A DNA stretch of 5,017 nucleotides from Chloroflexota bacterium (lineage in GTDB: Bacteria; Chloroflexota; Limnocylindria; P2-11E). The stretch is from the NCBI GenBank assembly GCA_013695575.1, contig JACDAF010000237.1:1-5017 (forward strand), given 5' to 3'. Both the position numbers and the translations under genes were made by a program. Positions 1 through 5,017 of this stretch are shown here, piece after piece (positions within the stretch are counted from its first letter, which is position 1; each line of letters opens with the position of its first letter). Under the pieces are notes generated by a model. The model saw only the letters and a list, made by a program, of their open reading frames with translations, searched no databases and was not told the origin of the DNA.

Positions 1-808
1 CCTCACCGACGAGGATGCGGTCGGGACGCATGCGCAGGGCGTTCCGAAGCAGCGTTCGGACGTCGACTGCTCCGGTCCCCTCGACGCTCGGCACTCTCGT
101 CTCCAGCGAGACGACGTTCGCTTGCGGGAGCCGCAGCTCGGCCGCGTCCTCGATCGTCACCACGCGCTCATCGGGCCCGATGGCGCAGGCGAGCGCGTTC
201 AGCGTCGTCGTCTTTCCACTCGACGTGCCCCCCGAAACAAGGATGCTGCGCCGACGTCGCACTGCGTCGGTGAGGTACGACGCGGCGGTAGCGGACACAG
301 TTCCGTTTCGCACCAGATCGTCCGGCGTCAGCGGACGGGCGGAGAACCGCCGGATCGTCAGCACGGGACCGGCCACCGCGATGGGCGGGATCACGGCGTG
401 CACTCGCGAGCCGTCGGGTAAGCGAGCGTCGACCAGCGGCGTCGCAAGATCGATCCGTCTGCCGAGCGGCGCGACGAGCCGCTCGATCAACACGAGGATC
501 TCCTCGGCATCGTCGAAGCGGACCGTCGTGCGCTCGAGTCTGCCATCCCGCTCGATCCATACTCCGCGGGTTCCGTTCACCATGACCTCGCTGACCCGCT
601 CGTCCCGGAGGAGCGGAGCAAGCTCTCCGAGCCCGAAGAGCCGGTCATCGAGCCAGCGCTCAAGCACACGGAGCTCGGCGGTCGGAACGACGAGCCGCTC
701 GGCGTCGAGGGCGGCCCGTATCGCCGGTCCGAGCTGATCGCGGGTGGGCCGGCCATCCGGGGCCTCCCGCAGGCGCTCGACGACACCGCGCTCGACGCGG
801 CTGCGCAT
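1..808 (-). CDS. cpaF: CpaF/TadA-family pilus secretion ATPase (3' end beyond left edge)
   Basis: This is the hexameric ATPase that powers assembly of Tad/Flp (type IVc) pili at the inner face of the cytoplasmic membrane. It was read by hand on the minus strand, because the frame leaves the window without a stop. The visible 269 codons hold an N-terminal domain with SEVMVNG (residues 73-79), the linker motif TIRRFSARPLTPDDL (151-165), Walker A GGTSSGKT (193-200), the acidic Asp-box region TIEDAAEL (218-225), and RNALRMRPDRILVGE (255-269), which leads into Walker B. The remainder of the C-terminal ATPase domain is missing only because of the window edge. The start is ATG at 808, two bases after the tadZ-like stop. 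A GTG at 814 is in frame and would give a 4-base GTGA overlap like the upstream junction, so either could be used. No Shine-Dalgarno is evident, which fits translational coupling. The motifs make the family assignment very secure. The pilus role rests on the neighbouring tad genes. Confidence 0.95.
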   Translation of the reverse strand, partial: MRSRVERGVVERLREAPDGRPTRDQLGPAIRAALDAERLVVPTAELRVLERWLDDRLFGLGELAPLLRDERVSEVMVNGTRGVWIERDGRLERTTVRFDDAEEILVLIERLVAPLGRRIDLATPLVDARLPDGSRVHAVIPPIAVAGPVLTIRRFSARPLTPDDLVRNGTVSATAASYLTDAVRRRRSILVSGGTSSGKTTTLNALACAIGPDERVVTIEDAAELRLPQANVVSLETRVPSVEGTGAVDVRTLLRNALRMRPDRILVGE

Positions 809-810
809 CG

Positions 811-1737
811 TCACGATGCGTCGATCGCGACGAGCTCCGCGAGCTCATCGTATGCGCGCCCAAGCGGACCCGAGACGGCGGACCGTGAGCCGTGCGCCGC
901 GGCGACCGACGCTTCGTCGCGTGGGAGCGCCCGAAACACCGCCCGTTCACCCACCGCGCGCGCCTGTGACGCGATGAGCCAGGCGTGGCTCACGTCGTAC
1001 ACCTGGAGCGCGGCGAGCGATGCCTGATCGGAGTAGCTCAGCACGAGCGTGCGCGCGTCGGGACCGTACCGGTCGCCGATCGCGCGCATTCGCTCGTCTG
1101 CGAGCAGCGGCGCGTCGACGATCGCAAGATCTCCGGACACGGCGAGGCTCGCGAGGCAGGCCGTCAGCAGCTCCACCGTCGGTGCCGCGCCGCCGCCACC
1201 GAGCACGCGGAGGCCGGGCGACGGTTCCGCCGCCACGATGCGCAGATGGTCGACGGACAGCTCTCCGGCGAGCGGCTCGAGCTCGGTCCACGGACGGACC
1301 TCCGCGCGCAGCCACCACGCAGCCGCTCCGGTACCGGTGGCGTCGAGGAGCCAGAGCGGGCACCTGCGCGACACGCGGCGGGCCAAGTTCGTGGCGAGCA
1401 GAGTGCGACCAACTCCGCCGCGCGCCGCAGTCACCACGACGGGATGAGCGGCGTCACGCGGGGTCGGCGGAAGCGCGCTCACGACGAGAGGTCCGAGCGA
1501 CTCGGGAGTCGCCGCGAACGTCATGTGCCGGGCACCCGCCGCACGAAGTAGGAGATCTCCTTCGGCGTCGACCACGACCACGCGAGGCAGCTCCGGTGGC
1601 AGTGTGGCGGCGCGCGCGACACCCTCAGCTGACCGTAGATCGACGAGAACGAGCTGAGCGGGCTCAGCTTCGACGACGCCGATGACGCTCGCGGCCGCGA
1701 TCAACTCCGGCCCGCCGCAGATCGCCGCGCTCGTCAC
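811..1737 (-). CDS. tadZ: TadZ/CpaE-like pilus assembly protein with atypical P-loop
   Basis: This is a 308-residue MinD/ParA-superfamily protein of the TadZ/CpaE type. In known systems TadZ localises the Tad machinery to its site in the cell. Residues 1-95 resemble a degenerate receiver-like (CheY-like) fold with alternating hydrophobic strands (LVLVDLR at 29-35, VVVVDAEG at 53-60). The ATPase-like domain follows: a deviant P-loop, ARGGVGRTLLATNLA (105-119), a second-switch position LLDATG (130-135), and a Walker-B-like strand LAIVDAP (204-210). Both lysines expected in KGGVGKT are arginine here (R106 and R111), so ATP hydrolysis may be impaired or lost. The start is GTG at 1737, forming a 4-base GTGA overlap with the stop of the CpaB-like gene, and the gene ends immediately before cpaF. 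The position between cpaB and cpaF is the classic place for tadZ/cpaE. The family assignment rests on this context plus the P-loop. A general MinD-like ATPase is the alternative. Confidence 0.85.
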   Translation of the reverse strand: MTSAAICGGPELIAAASVIGVVEAEPAQLVLVDLRSAEGVARAATLPPELPRVVVVDAEGDLLLRAAGARHMTFAATPESLGPLVVSALPPTPRDAAHPVVVTAARGGVGRTLLATNLARRVSRRCPLWLLDATGTGAAAWWLRAEVRPWTELEPLAGELSVDHLRIVAAEPSPGLRVLGGGGAAPTVELLTACLASLAVSGDLAIVDAPLLADERMRAIGDRYGPDARTLVLSYSDQASLAALQVYDVSHAWLIASQARAVGERAVFRALPRDEASVAAAHGSRSAVSGPLGRAYDELAELVAIDAS

Positions 1738-2153
1738 CGTGTGGATCGAAGGAGTGGCACGATGAGCTGACCGCCGGCCCGCGCGGTCGCGATGGCCGTC
1801 GCGTCGCCTGCCGAGACATTGATGACCAGCGACCGCTCGTCGATGGCCATGACCTCGAGGTCGAACGCGATCGCGGCTGCCGCTGGCCGCTCACCGGCGC
1901 GCAGCGAAAGGACATCGATGCGGTCGCCGACGTGGAGGTCGGTCAGCGGTACGGCGAACCAGGTCGTCGGCACGGCGAAGCCCCAGCTCGCCGGTGCGAG
2001 CCGCTGCGCGAGCGGTGCGACGTGGGCCGGGCGGTCGGCCGGACCTGGCACGGACCCGAGCACCCCGATAGCCAGGAGGCCGGCCGATGCGACGCCGGAG
2101 AGCAGCCGCAGGCGCGGGATCCGCCTCGCGCGGATGGTCAGCGCCGGCAGCAC
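1734..2153 (-). CDS. cpaB: Short CpaB/RcpC-like Flp pilus assembly protein
   Basis: The predicted protein has 139 residues. It has a basic N-terminus (residues 1-17), one membrane segment (about 18-35), a Pro/Ala-rich linker, and an RcpC-like domain. That domain shows the pattern usual in CpaB: FAVPLTDLHVGDRIDVLSL (66-84), then LEVMAIDE (99-106), then LVINVSAGDATAIATA (109-124) and a closing IVPLLR strand (131-136). CpaB/RcpC proteins of Tad systems are usually well over 200 residues and carry an N-terminal SAF domain. Here that region is almost absent, so this is a reduced form. The start is GTG at 2153, which overlaps the preceding gene by 16 bases; no better start is visible downstream before the membrane segment. 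It overlaps the tadZ-like gene by 4 bases. The likely role is a periplasm- or wall-facing component of the pilus apparatus. Order in the cluster supports this more than length does. Confidence 0.75.
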   Translation of the reverse strand: MLPALTIRARRIPRLRLLSGVASAGLLAIGVLGSVPGPADRPAHVAPLAQRLAPASWGFAVPTTWFAVPLTDLHVGDRIDVLSLRAGERPAAAAIAFDLEVMAIDERSLVINVSAGDATAIATARAGGQLIVPLLRSTR

Positions 2154-2581
2154 GAGACTTTGTCCACCGTCACCCGATGTAATGCGCCCGTGTCGACGCT
2201 GACCTCGATCGCATCCCCGCGATCGACGATCGAGACCGCCCGCGGGACCGTGGCGCGATTCTCGAGCGCGAGCGTTCGCGCGGCCGCGAGCGCCCGCTCC
2301 AAGAGCCCGGGATCCGCGAGGAACTGGAGCAGCTCGTCAGCCGTCGGGTCCCGGGGCGAGCCCTGATCATCCCGCAGCGAGAGCACGAGAGCGAGGTGCT
2401 CGTCCGCCACGAGCGCGCCGGCGGCCTGCACGGCTGCCTCGCCCGCTCGCCGTTGGTGAGCATTGCCGAGCAGCTGCTCTTGCGCCGTGAGCAGACCGAC
2501 GACGATGACGACGGCGATCGCGGTCGCGAGGACGGCGAGGATATGCGACTGCCCGCGCTCGTTGCGACCGAAGTCACTCAT
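2138..2581 (-). CDS. TadE/TadG-like single-pass pilus protein
   Basis: The protein has 147 residues, with the N-terminal layout of Tad pseudopilin or TadG-type proteins: a short polar leader, ERGQSHILAVLATAIAVV (residues 8-25), a single hydrophobic helix to about 32, then an external domain. Residues 41-70 look helical and amphipathic (HQRRAGEAAVQAAGALVAD at 42-60). A final beta-rich stretch contains VSIVDRGDAIEVSVDTG (116-132). Two cysteines sit at the extreme C-terminus (CCRR). I chose ATG at 2581 over GTG at 2590, because 2581 gives an ATGA overlap with the upstream tadE stop and puts the same opening residues, MSD, on both proteins. The position after GQ that is Glu (+5) in the neighbouring TadE is Leu here, so it is not a canonical pseudopilin. 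I infer a minor pilin or TadG-like anchoring role, mostly from context. No confident gene symbol can be given. Confidence 0.7.
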   Translation of the reverse strand: MSDFGRNERGQSHILAVLATAIAVVIVVGLLTAQEQLLGNAHQRRAGEAAVQAAGALVADEHLALVLSLRDDQGSPRDPTADELLQFLADPGLLERALAAARTLALENRATVPRAVSIVDRGDAIEVSVDTGALHRVTVDKVSCCRR

Positions 2582-2964
2582 GGGGTCCACTCGATCCGTC
2601 GCGCCGCCGACGCGCGCGCCTCCACGGATGGCAGGCCGGGGATCACGAGAGGGAGCACGTAGCGGAGGTGGACCCGGATGAGCGACCCCCGAGGATCGCC
2701 GGTCCGCGGCACCTCAGCCTCCGACGGAATGATGTCGACCTTTATGTCACCCGGACGCAGCGGGTTCGCGGCCGCCGCGACGCTGTCGCGGATGAGCTCG
2801 TCGTCGTTGGTCAACGCGCCGATCCGTGCCCCTTCGGCCGCCGCGTGCTCGAGCGCAAGACGCGCGACACCGAGATCGGCGAGCTGCACCATCGCGAACG
2901 CGAGGAGCAGGAGGACCGGCAGGACGAGCGCGAATTCGACGAGCGCCTGGCCATCGTCGCTCAT
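2578..2964 (-). CDS. tadE: TadE-family pseudopilin
   Basis: The protein has 128 residues and a textbook TadE start: a four-residue polar leader followed by GQALVEFALVLPVLLLLAF (residues 5-23). In other Tad systems the prepilin peptidase (TadV/CpaA) cleaves after such a glycine. Cleavage after G5 would put Glu at mature position +5 (E10), as in type IV pilins. The hydrophobic helix continues to about residue 37. The segment LALEHAAAEGARIGALTND (36-54) is the usual TadE helix just beyond the membrane. The C-terminal part is a small beta-rich domain (KVDIIPSEAEV at 75-85, LIRVHLRYVLPLVIPG at 95-110) ending RRIEWTP. The start is ATG at 2964, forming an ATGA overlap with the stop of the hydrolase gene. 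The stop overlaps the next gene's ATG in the same way. The likely role is a minor pseudopilin needed for Flp pilus assembly. The family call is secure. Confidence 0.9.
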   Translation of the reverse strand: MSDDGQALVEFALVLPVLLLLAFAMVQLADLGVARLALEHAAAEGARIGALTNDDELIRDSVAAAANPLRPGDIKVDIIPSEAEVPRTGDPRGSLIRVHLRYVLPLVIPGLPSVEARASAARRIEWTP

Positions 2965-3959
2965 GGAGATGTCCGCAGTGCCCGTTCGGCGAGCGGGCGT
3001 GTGACGAGACGGAAACCGCGCGCCCTCCGCAGAACGAACGCGGCGAGGACGGCCGTTAGTCCCGCCGCAAGGAGGACCAACAGGGCGAGCTCGTCGCTGG
3101 TTCGGCTCACGAGATCCGTGGCCTCACGCAGGAGCTCGCCGCGGGGATCTGGTGGCACGCTGCGCGTCGCGATCGTGGTCCTGATCGCGTCGAGCACGGC
3201 CGGCTCGTGCAGCACACCACCGTGGCCCTCGAGGGACTCCGGTGAGGATGGCAGCAGCACGCGGGAAGGTACGCCGGGCACCTTCGTGTCCGGTCCCGGA
3301 ACAAGAAGATCCGTGGCGAGACGGAGATCGAGACGTGTCACGCCGGTGACCGGCGCGTGCGTTCGTCGTGCGGCGAGATCGCGGGCCGCATCGCGAGCGG
3401 GATCGTGCATCGCTGTCCCCACGATCGCCCTCACTTCGAGCGCCTCGTCAAGCGCATGCGCGAGCGCGCCCTGCGCGATCCGTGCGGCCGTCGCGCCGTT
3501 GTGCGGGGCTGCGAGCGCGACGTAGGTGCGGACGCCGTCGGCCGAAGAGAGTCCCTGCGCGAAGGCGCGATCGGCGACCGCGCCGCCCATCGAATGCGTG
3601 ACGAGGTGCACGGCGGCGTACCGTGGCGCCAACGCGCGGACCTCGTCGCGCAGACGCGTTGCGTTCGGCTCGAGGGCACCGAGGGTGTCGTAGGAAAAGC
3701 GCGGGTCCGCGCCGAAGCGCCTGAGCTCATACCGCGGGTCGCCCGAGTACCGCTCTTTCAGCGCATCCCAGGTGGCGTCGTACGCACTCGATCCGAGACC
3801 CCCGACGAGCAGAATCAGCTCGCGCTCGGGGGCGACGCGTTGCGGCGGCAGGTCGGTCGCACGCTCGACCGTCCTGGCTGGGCGGCCATCGTCGGCCGAT
3901 GCCACGGCTCCGATGGAGAGCAGTAGTGGAAGGGCGAGGAGCGCCGCCGCGACGCGCAC
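2961..3959 (-). CDS. Exported, membrane-anchored alpha/beta hydrolase (lipase/esterase-like)
   Basis: The protein has 332 residues. A signal peptide is clear (residues 1-22, MRVAAALLALPLLLSIGAVA then SA before DDG). The alpha/beta-hydrolase core begins at ELILLVGGLGSS (47-58), whose GG-LG turn is the likely oxyanion loop. The nucleophile elbow is THSMGG (121-126), with Ser123. VALAAPHNG (147-155) follows, as in lipase/PGAP1-like proteins. Plausible acid and base are Asp217 in ATDLLVPG and His246 in EGHGGVLHEP. Residues 290-310 form a transmembrane helix followed by an Arg-rich tail, predicting an external enzyme anchored at its C-terminus. The start is GTG at 3959: an in-frame TGA lies at 3969-3971, so it cannot begin earlier, and the signal peptide begins at once. 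It overlaps tadE by 4 bases (ATGA) and is the first gene of the pilus cluster. The substrate cannot be told from sequence. A lipid, wall or pilus-linked ester is possible. The hydrolase fold is secure; the link to the pilus is inferred from coupling. Confidence 0.85.
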   Translation of the reverse strand: MRVAAALLALPLLLSIGAVASADDGRPARTVERATDLPPQRVAPERELILLVGGLGSSAYDATWDALKERYSGDPRYELRRFGADPRFSYDTLGALEPNATRLRDEVRALAPRYAAVHLVTHSMGGAVADRAFAQGLSSADGVRTYVALAAPHNGATAARIAQGALAHALDEALEVRAIVGTAMHDPARDAARDLAARRTHAPVTGVTRLDLRLATDLLVPGPDTKVPGVPSRVLLPSSPESLEGHGGVLHEPAVLDAIRTTIATRSVPPDPRGELLREATDLVSRTSDELALLVLLAAGLTAVLAAFVLRRARGFRLVTRPLAERALRTSP

Positions 3960-3994
3960 CGGCGCATCTCAGGTGAAGGGACGGCACCACGACA

Positions 3995-4016
3995 GCGGAC
4001 CTTCCTCCGGTACCGC
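3995..4016 (-). promoter_or_regulatory. Small hairpin with Shine-Dalgarno-like loop ahead of the hydrolase/tad cluster
   Basis: On the minus strand this stretch reads GCGG-T-ACC, then loop GGAGGAA, then GGT-CCGC, giving a 7-bp stem with one bulged T. It lies in the 61-base gap between gatD and the hydrolase gene. The loop is an excellent Shine-Dalgarno sequence, but it sits about 42 bases before the hydrolase GTG, too far to serve that start. It could be a weak terminator for gatD (there is no T-run after it), a regulatory leader, or the ribosome site of a start at GTG 3990 in another frame. I cannot choose between these. The hairpin itself is small and could be chance. Confidence 0.3.
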
Positions 4017-4020
4017 AGTA

Positions 4021-4755
4021 CTAGGTTCGAGCTCTCGCGACCTCCATCGCCTGCGCCTGGGCGGCGTGCTCCGCGGTGTCGTCGAGCGGCGCGAGCGTCA
4101 CCGGGCCGTGTCGGCGCTCCAGTGCCCAGCCGATGAGCCGGTCGGCGAGCCAGGGATTCTTCGGGAGCAGCGACCCGTGGAGATAGCAGCCGATCACCCT
4201 CCCCTGGACCGCGCCCTCCGTCCTGTCCTCGCCGTTGTTCCCGTTCCCGACGAGGACGCGGCCGAGCGGCCGCGCCCGAGGCCCGAGGTACGTCTTTCCC
4301 GAGTGGTTCTCGAACCCGACGAGCGCGCCACCATCGCTCTTGACGAGCAGGTTGCCGACGAAGCGCCGCGACCCGACCGTCGTCCGCACGTCGAGCACGC
4401 CGGCGCCGGGGATGGGCGGCGCGCCGTCAGGAACGTACTCGTGCCCGAGGAGCTGGTAGCCGCCGCAGATCGAGAGCGCGGCAGCCCCGCTCGCGATGCC
4501 CTCGCGCAGCCGCGCGCCGTTCGGACCCTGGAGGTCCTCGCCGACGACGTCCTGCCCCTGGTCCTGGCCACCGCCGAAGAAGTAGAGGTCCGCCCAATCC
4601 GGGTCGAGCGCAGCGCCAGCGGTGTGGGAGCGGACCTCGACATCGATGCCGCGCCACCGCGAGCGCTGTTGCAGCGCGAGGACGTTTCCGCGGTCGCCGT
4701 AGATCGACATGAGGTCGGGAAAGAGGTGGACGATCCGCAGAGCCATGGCTTCCAT
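4021..4755 (-). CDS. gatD: Lipid II isoglutaminyl synthase, glutamine amidotransferase subunit GatD
   Basis: This 244-residue class I, CobB/CobQ-like glutamine amidotransferase releases ammonia from glutamine. The ammonia is used by MurT to amidate the alpha-carboxyl of D-Glu in the lipid II stem peptide, in the cytoplasm. Recognisable blocks are LRIVHLFPDLMSIYGDRGNV (residues 6-25), FFGGGQDQGQ (59-68), the nucleophile elbow SICGGYQLLG (95-104, Cys97), VGFENHSGKTYLG (146-158), GNGNNGEDRTEG (170-181) and YLHGSLLPKNPWLAD (191-205) with catalytic His193. Length matches the family. ATG 4755 is used; ATG 4746 (starting MALRIVH) is equally good. The frame stays open upstream to 4995, but that part overlaps the regulator gene and lacks family similarity. 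No strong ribosome site is seen for any of these starts. murT, usually adjacent, is not here: a regulator lies upstream and a hydrolase downstream. The stop is TAG at 4021-4023. Confidence 0.93.
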   Translation of the reverse strand: MEAMALRIVHLFPDLMSIYGDRGNVLALQQRSRWRGIDVEVRSHTAGAALDPDWADLYFFGGGQDQGQDVVGEDLQGPNGARLREGIASGAAALSICGGYQLLGHEYVPDGAPPIPGAGVLDVRTTVGSRRFVGNLLVKSDGGALVGFENHSGKTYLGPRARPLGRVLVGNGNNGEDRTEGAVQGRVIGCYLHGSLLPKNPWLADRLIGWALERRHGPVTLAPLDDTAEHAAQAQAMEVARART

Positions 4756-4811
4756 GATGCACTGCGGGTACGGCGTCGCCGCACGCGGCCAGAACCTCAT
4801 CGCCGGACGAG

Positions 4812-5017
4812 TCAGTCGGACCTCGACCCGAAAGTCTGAGCGAACAATGCGCCGCCGCGGGGCGTGAACACAACGATCCGCGAGCCACGGACCCGAGATG
4901 CCCATCGGAGCGCGTAGATGCGCTGGAGCAGCGCGGCACCGAACGAGCCCGCGAGGTGGCTCCGGCGCACGCTCCAATCGAGGCAGGGCCGGCACAACAG
5001 CCGACGCCCGGACCGCA
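4812..5017 (-). CDS. ArsR-family winged-helix regulator, C-terminal part (5' end beyond right edge)
   Basis: Sixty-seven in-frame codons enter from the right edge and end at TGA 4812-4814. The visible peptide contains LCRPCLDWSVRRSHLAGSFG, then AALLQRIYALRWASR, then a closing IVVFTPRGGALFAQTFG. This matches the C-terminal region I know from a group of ArsR/YdfF-like transcriptional regulators, whose usual form is roughly CLDW(S/T)ERRPHLAG-LGAAL followed by LTPAG. The DNA-binding winged helix would lie N-terminal, outside the window. A TTG occurs at 4997, but the similarity continues upstream to the edge, so it is not the start. A Cys-x-x-Cys pair (CRPC) stands just before LDW; whether it binds metal or senses redox state cannot be told. 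It lies 56 bases upstream of gatD in the same direction and could share its transcript, though no functional link is known. The family call rests on recalled similarity of a short fragment. Confidence 0.72.
   Translation of the reverse strand, partial: RSGRRLLCRPCLDWSVRRSHLAGSFGAALLQRIYALRWASRVRGSRIVVFTPRGGALFAQTFGSRSD

Noticed and set aside
15..737. 240-codon open frame on the plus strand
   Set aside because: It lies opposite cpaF, whose Walker A and LRMRPDR motifs are on the minus strand. The translated product is low-complexity Ser/Arg.
2668..3525. 285-codon open frame on the plus strand
   Set aside because: It lies opposite tadE and the hydrolase. Its composition is Arg/Ser/Ala-rich without motifs, so it is a shadow.
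3727..3990. 87-codon minus-strand frame starting GTG 3990 as a real gene
   Set aside because: It has a good ribosome site nearby, but the product is Arg-rich and overlaps the hydrolase signal peptide and core out of frame. I keep only the ribosome-site oddity as a finding.
4761..4785. Small inverted repeats ahead of gatD (tgcgg/ccgca and cggcg/cgccg)
   Set aside because: Five-base arms are expected by chance at this base composition, and they fit no clear operator or terminator form.
3772..4839. 355-codon open frame on the plus strand
   Set aside because: It is antisense to gatD, whose motifs are unmistakable. The product is Arg/Ala/Pro-rich with no recognisable domain, as expected for a shadow frame in GC-rich DNA.
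4756..4995. N-terminal extension of gatD to 4995
   Set aside because: The frame is open, but the extra residues overlap the regulator's coding end in another frame and do not resemble GatD. Family proteins begin just before LRIVHL.
1..5017. CRISPR arrays, tRNA/rRNA genes, insertion sequences or long repeats
   Set aside because: I saw no repeated spacer pattern, no cloverleaf-like sequence, no transposase motifs and no long direct or inverted repeats. The DNA is filled by the listed genes.

Overview
The window is GC-rich and coding almost throughout. Every gene I can support lies on the minus strand, so transcription runs from right to left. The long plus-strand frames are Arg/Ser/Pro-rich shadows of these genes. 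GTG starts are common. A GatD-type lipid II amidotransferase subunit together with a Tad pilus locus suggests a high-GC monoderm-type bacterium, probably Actinomycetota or Chloroflexota and relatives. The sequence alone does not settle the phylum.

From right to left (5' to 3' on the minus strand), the window opens with the C-terminal 67 codons of an ArsR-family regulator cut by the right edge (4812-5017). A complete gatD-like gene follows (4021-4755). It encodes the glutaminase subunit that, with MurT, amidates the D-Glu of lipid II. No murT is visible beside it. A 61-base gap (3960-4020) holds a small hairpin with a strong Shine-Dalgarno-like sequence in its loop.

The rest is a tightly packed Tad/Flp (type IVc) pilus gene cluster. 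In order it encodes an exported, membrane-anchored alpha/beta hydrolase (2961-3959), a TadE pseudopilin (2578-2964), a second TadE/TadG-like single-pass protein (2138-2581), a short CpaB/RcpC-like protein (1734-2153), a TadZ/CpaE-like protein (811-1737) and the CpaF/TadA secretion ATPase, which runs off the left edge (1-808). Neighbouring genes overlap by 4, 4, 16 and 4 bases, and the last pair either overlaps by 4 or is spaced by 2. This implies one translationally coupled transcript. The membrane-platform genes (tadB, tadC) and a flp pilin are not in the window and would be expected further left.

The least ordinary points are the lipase-like hydrolase locked into the pilus operon, the TadZ-like protein with both P-loop lysines replaced by arginine, and a CpaB reduced to little more than its RcpC domain.
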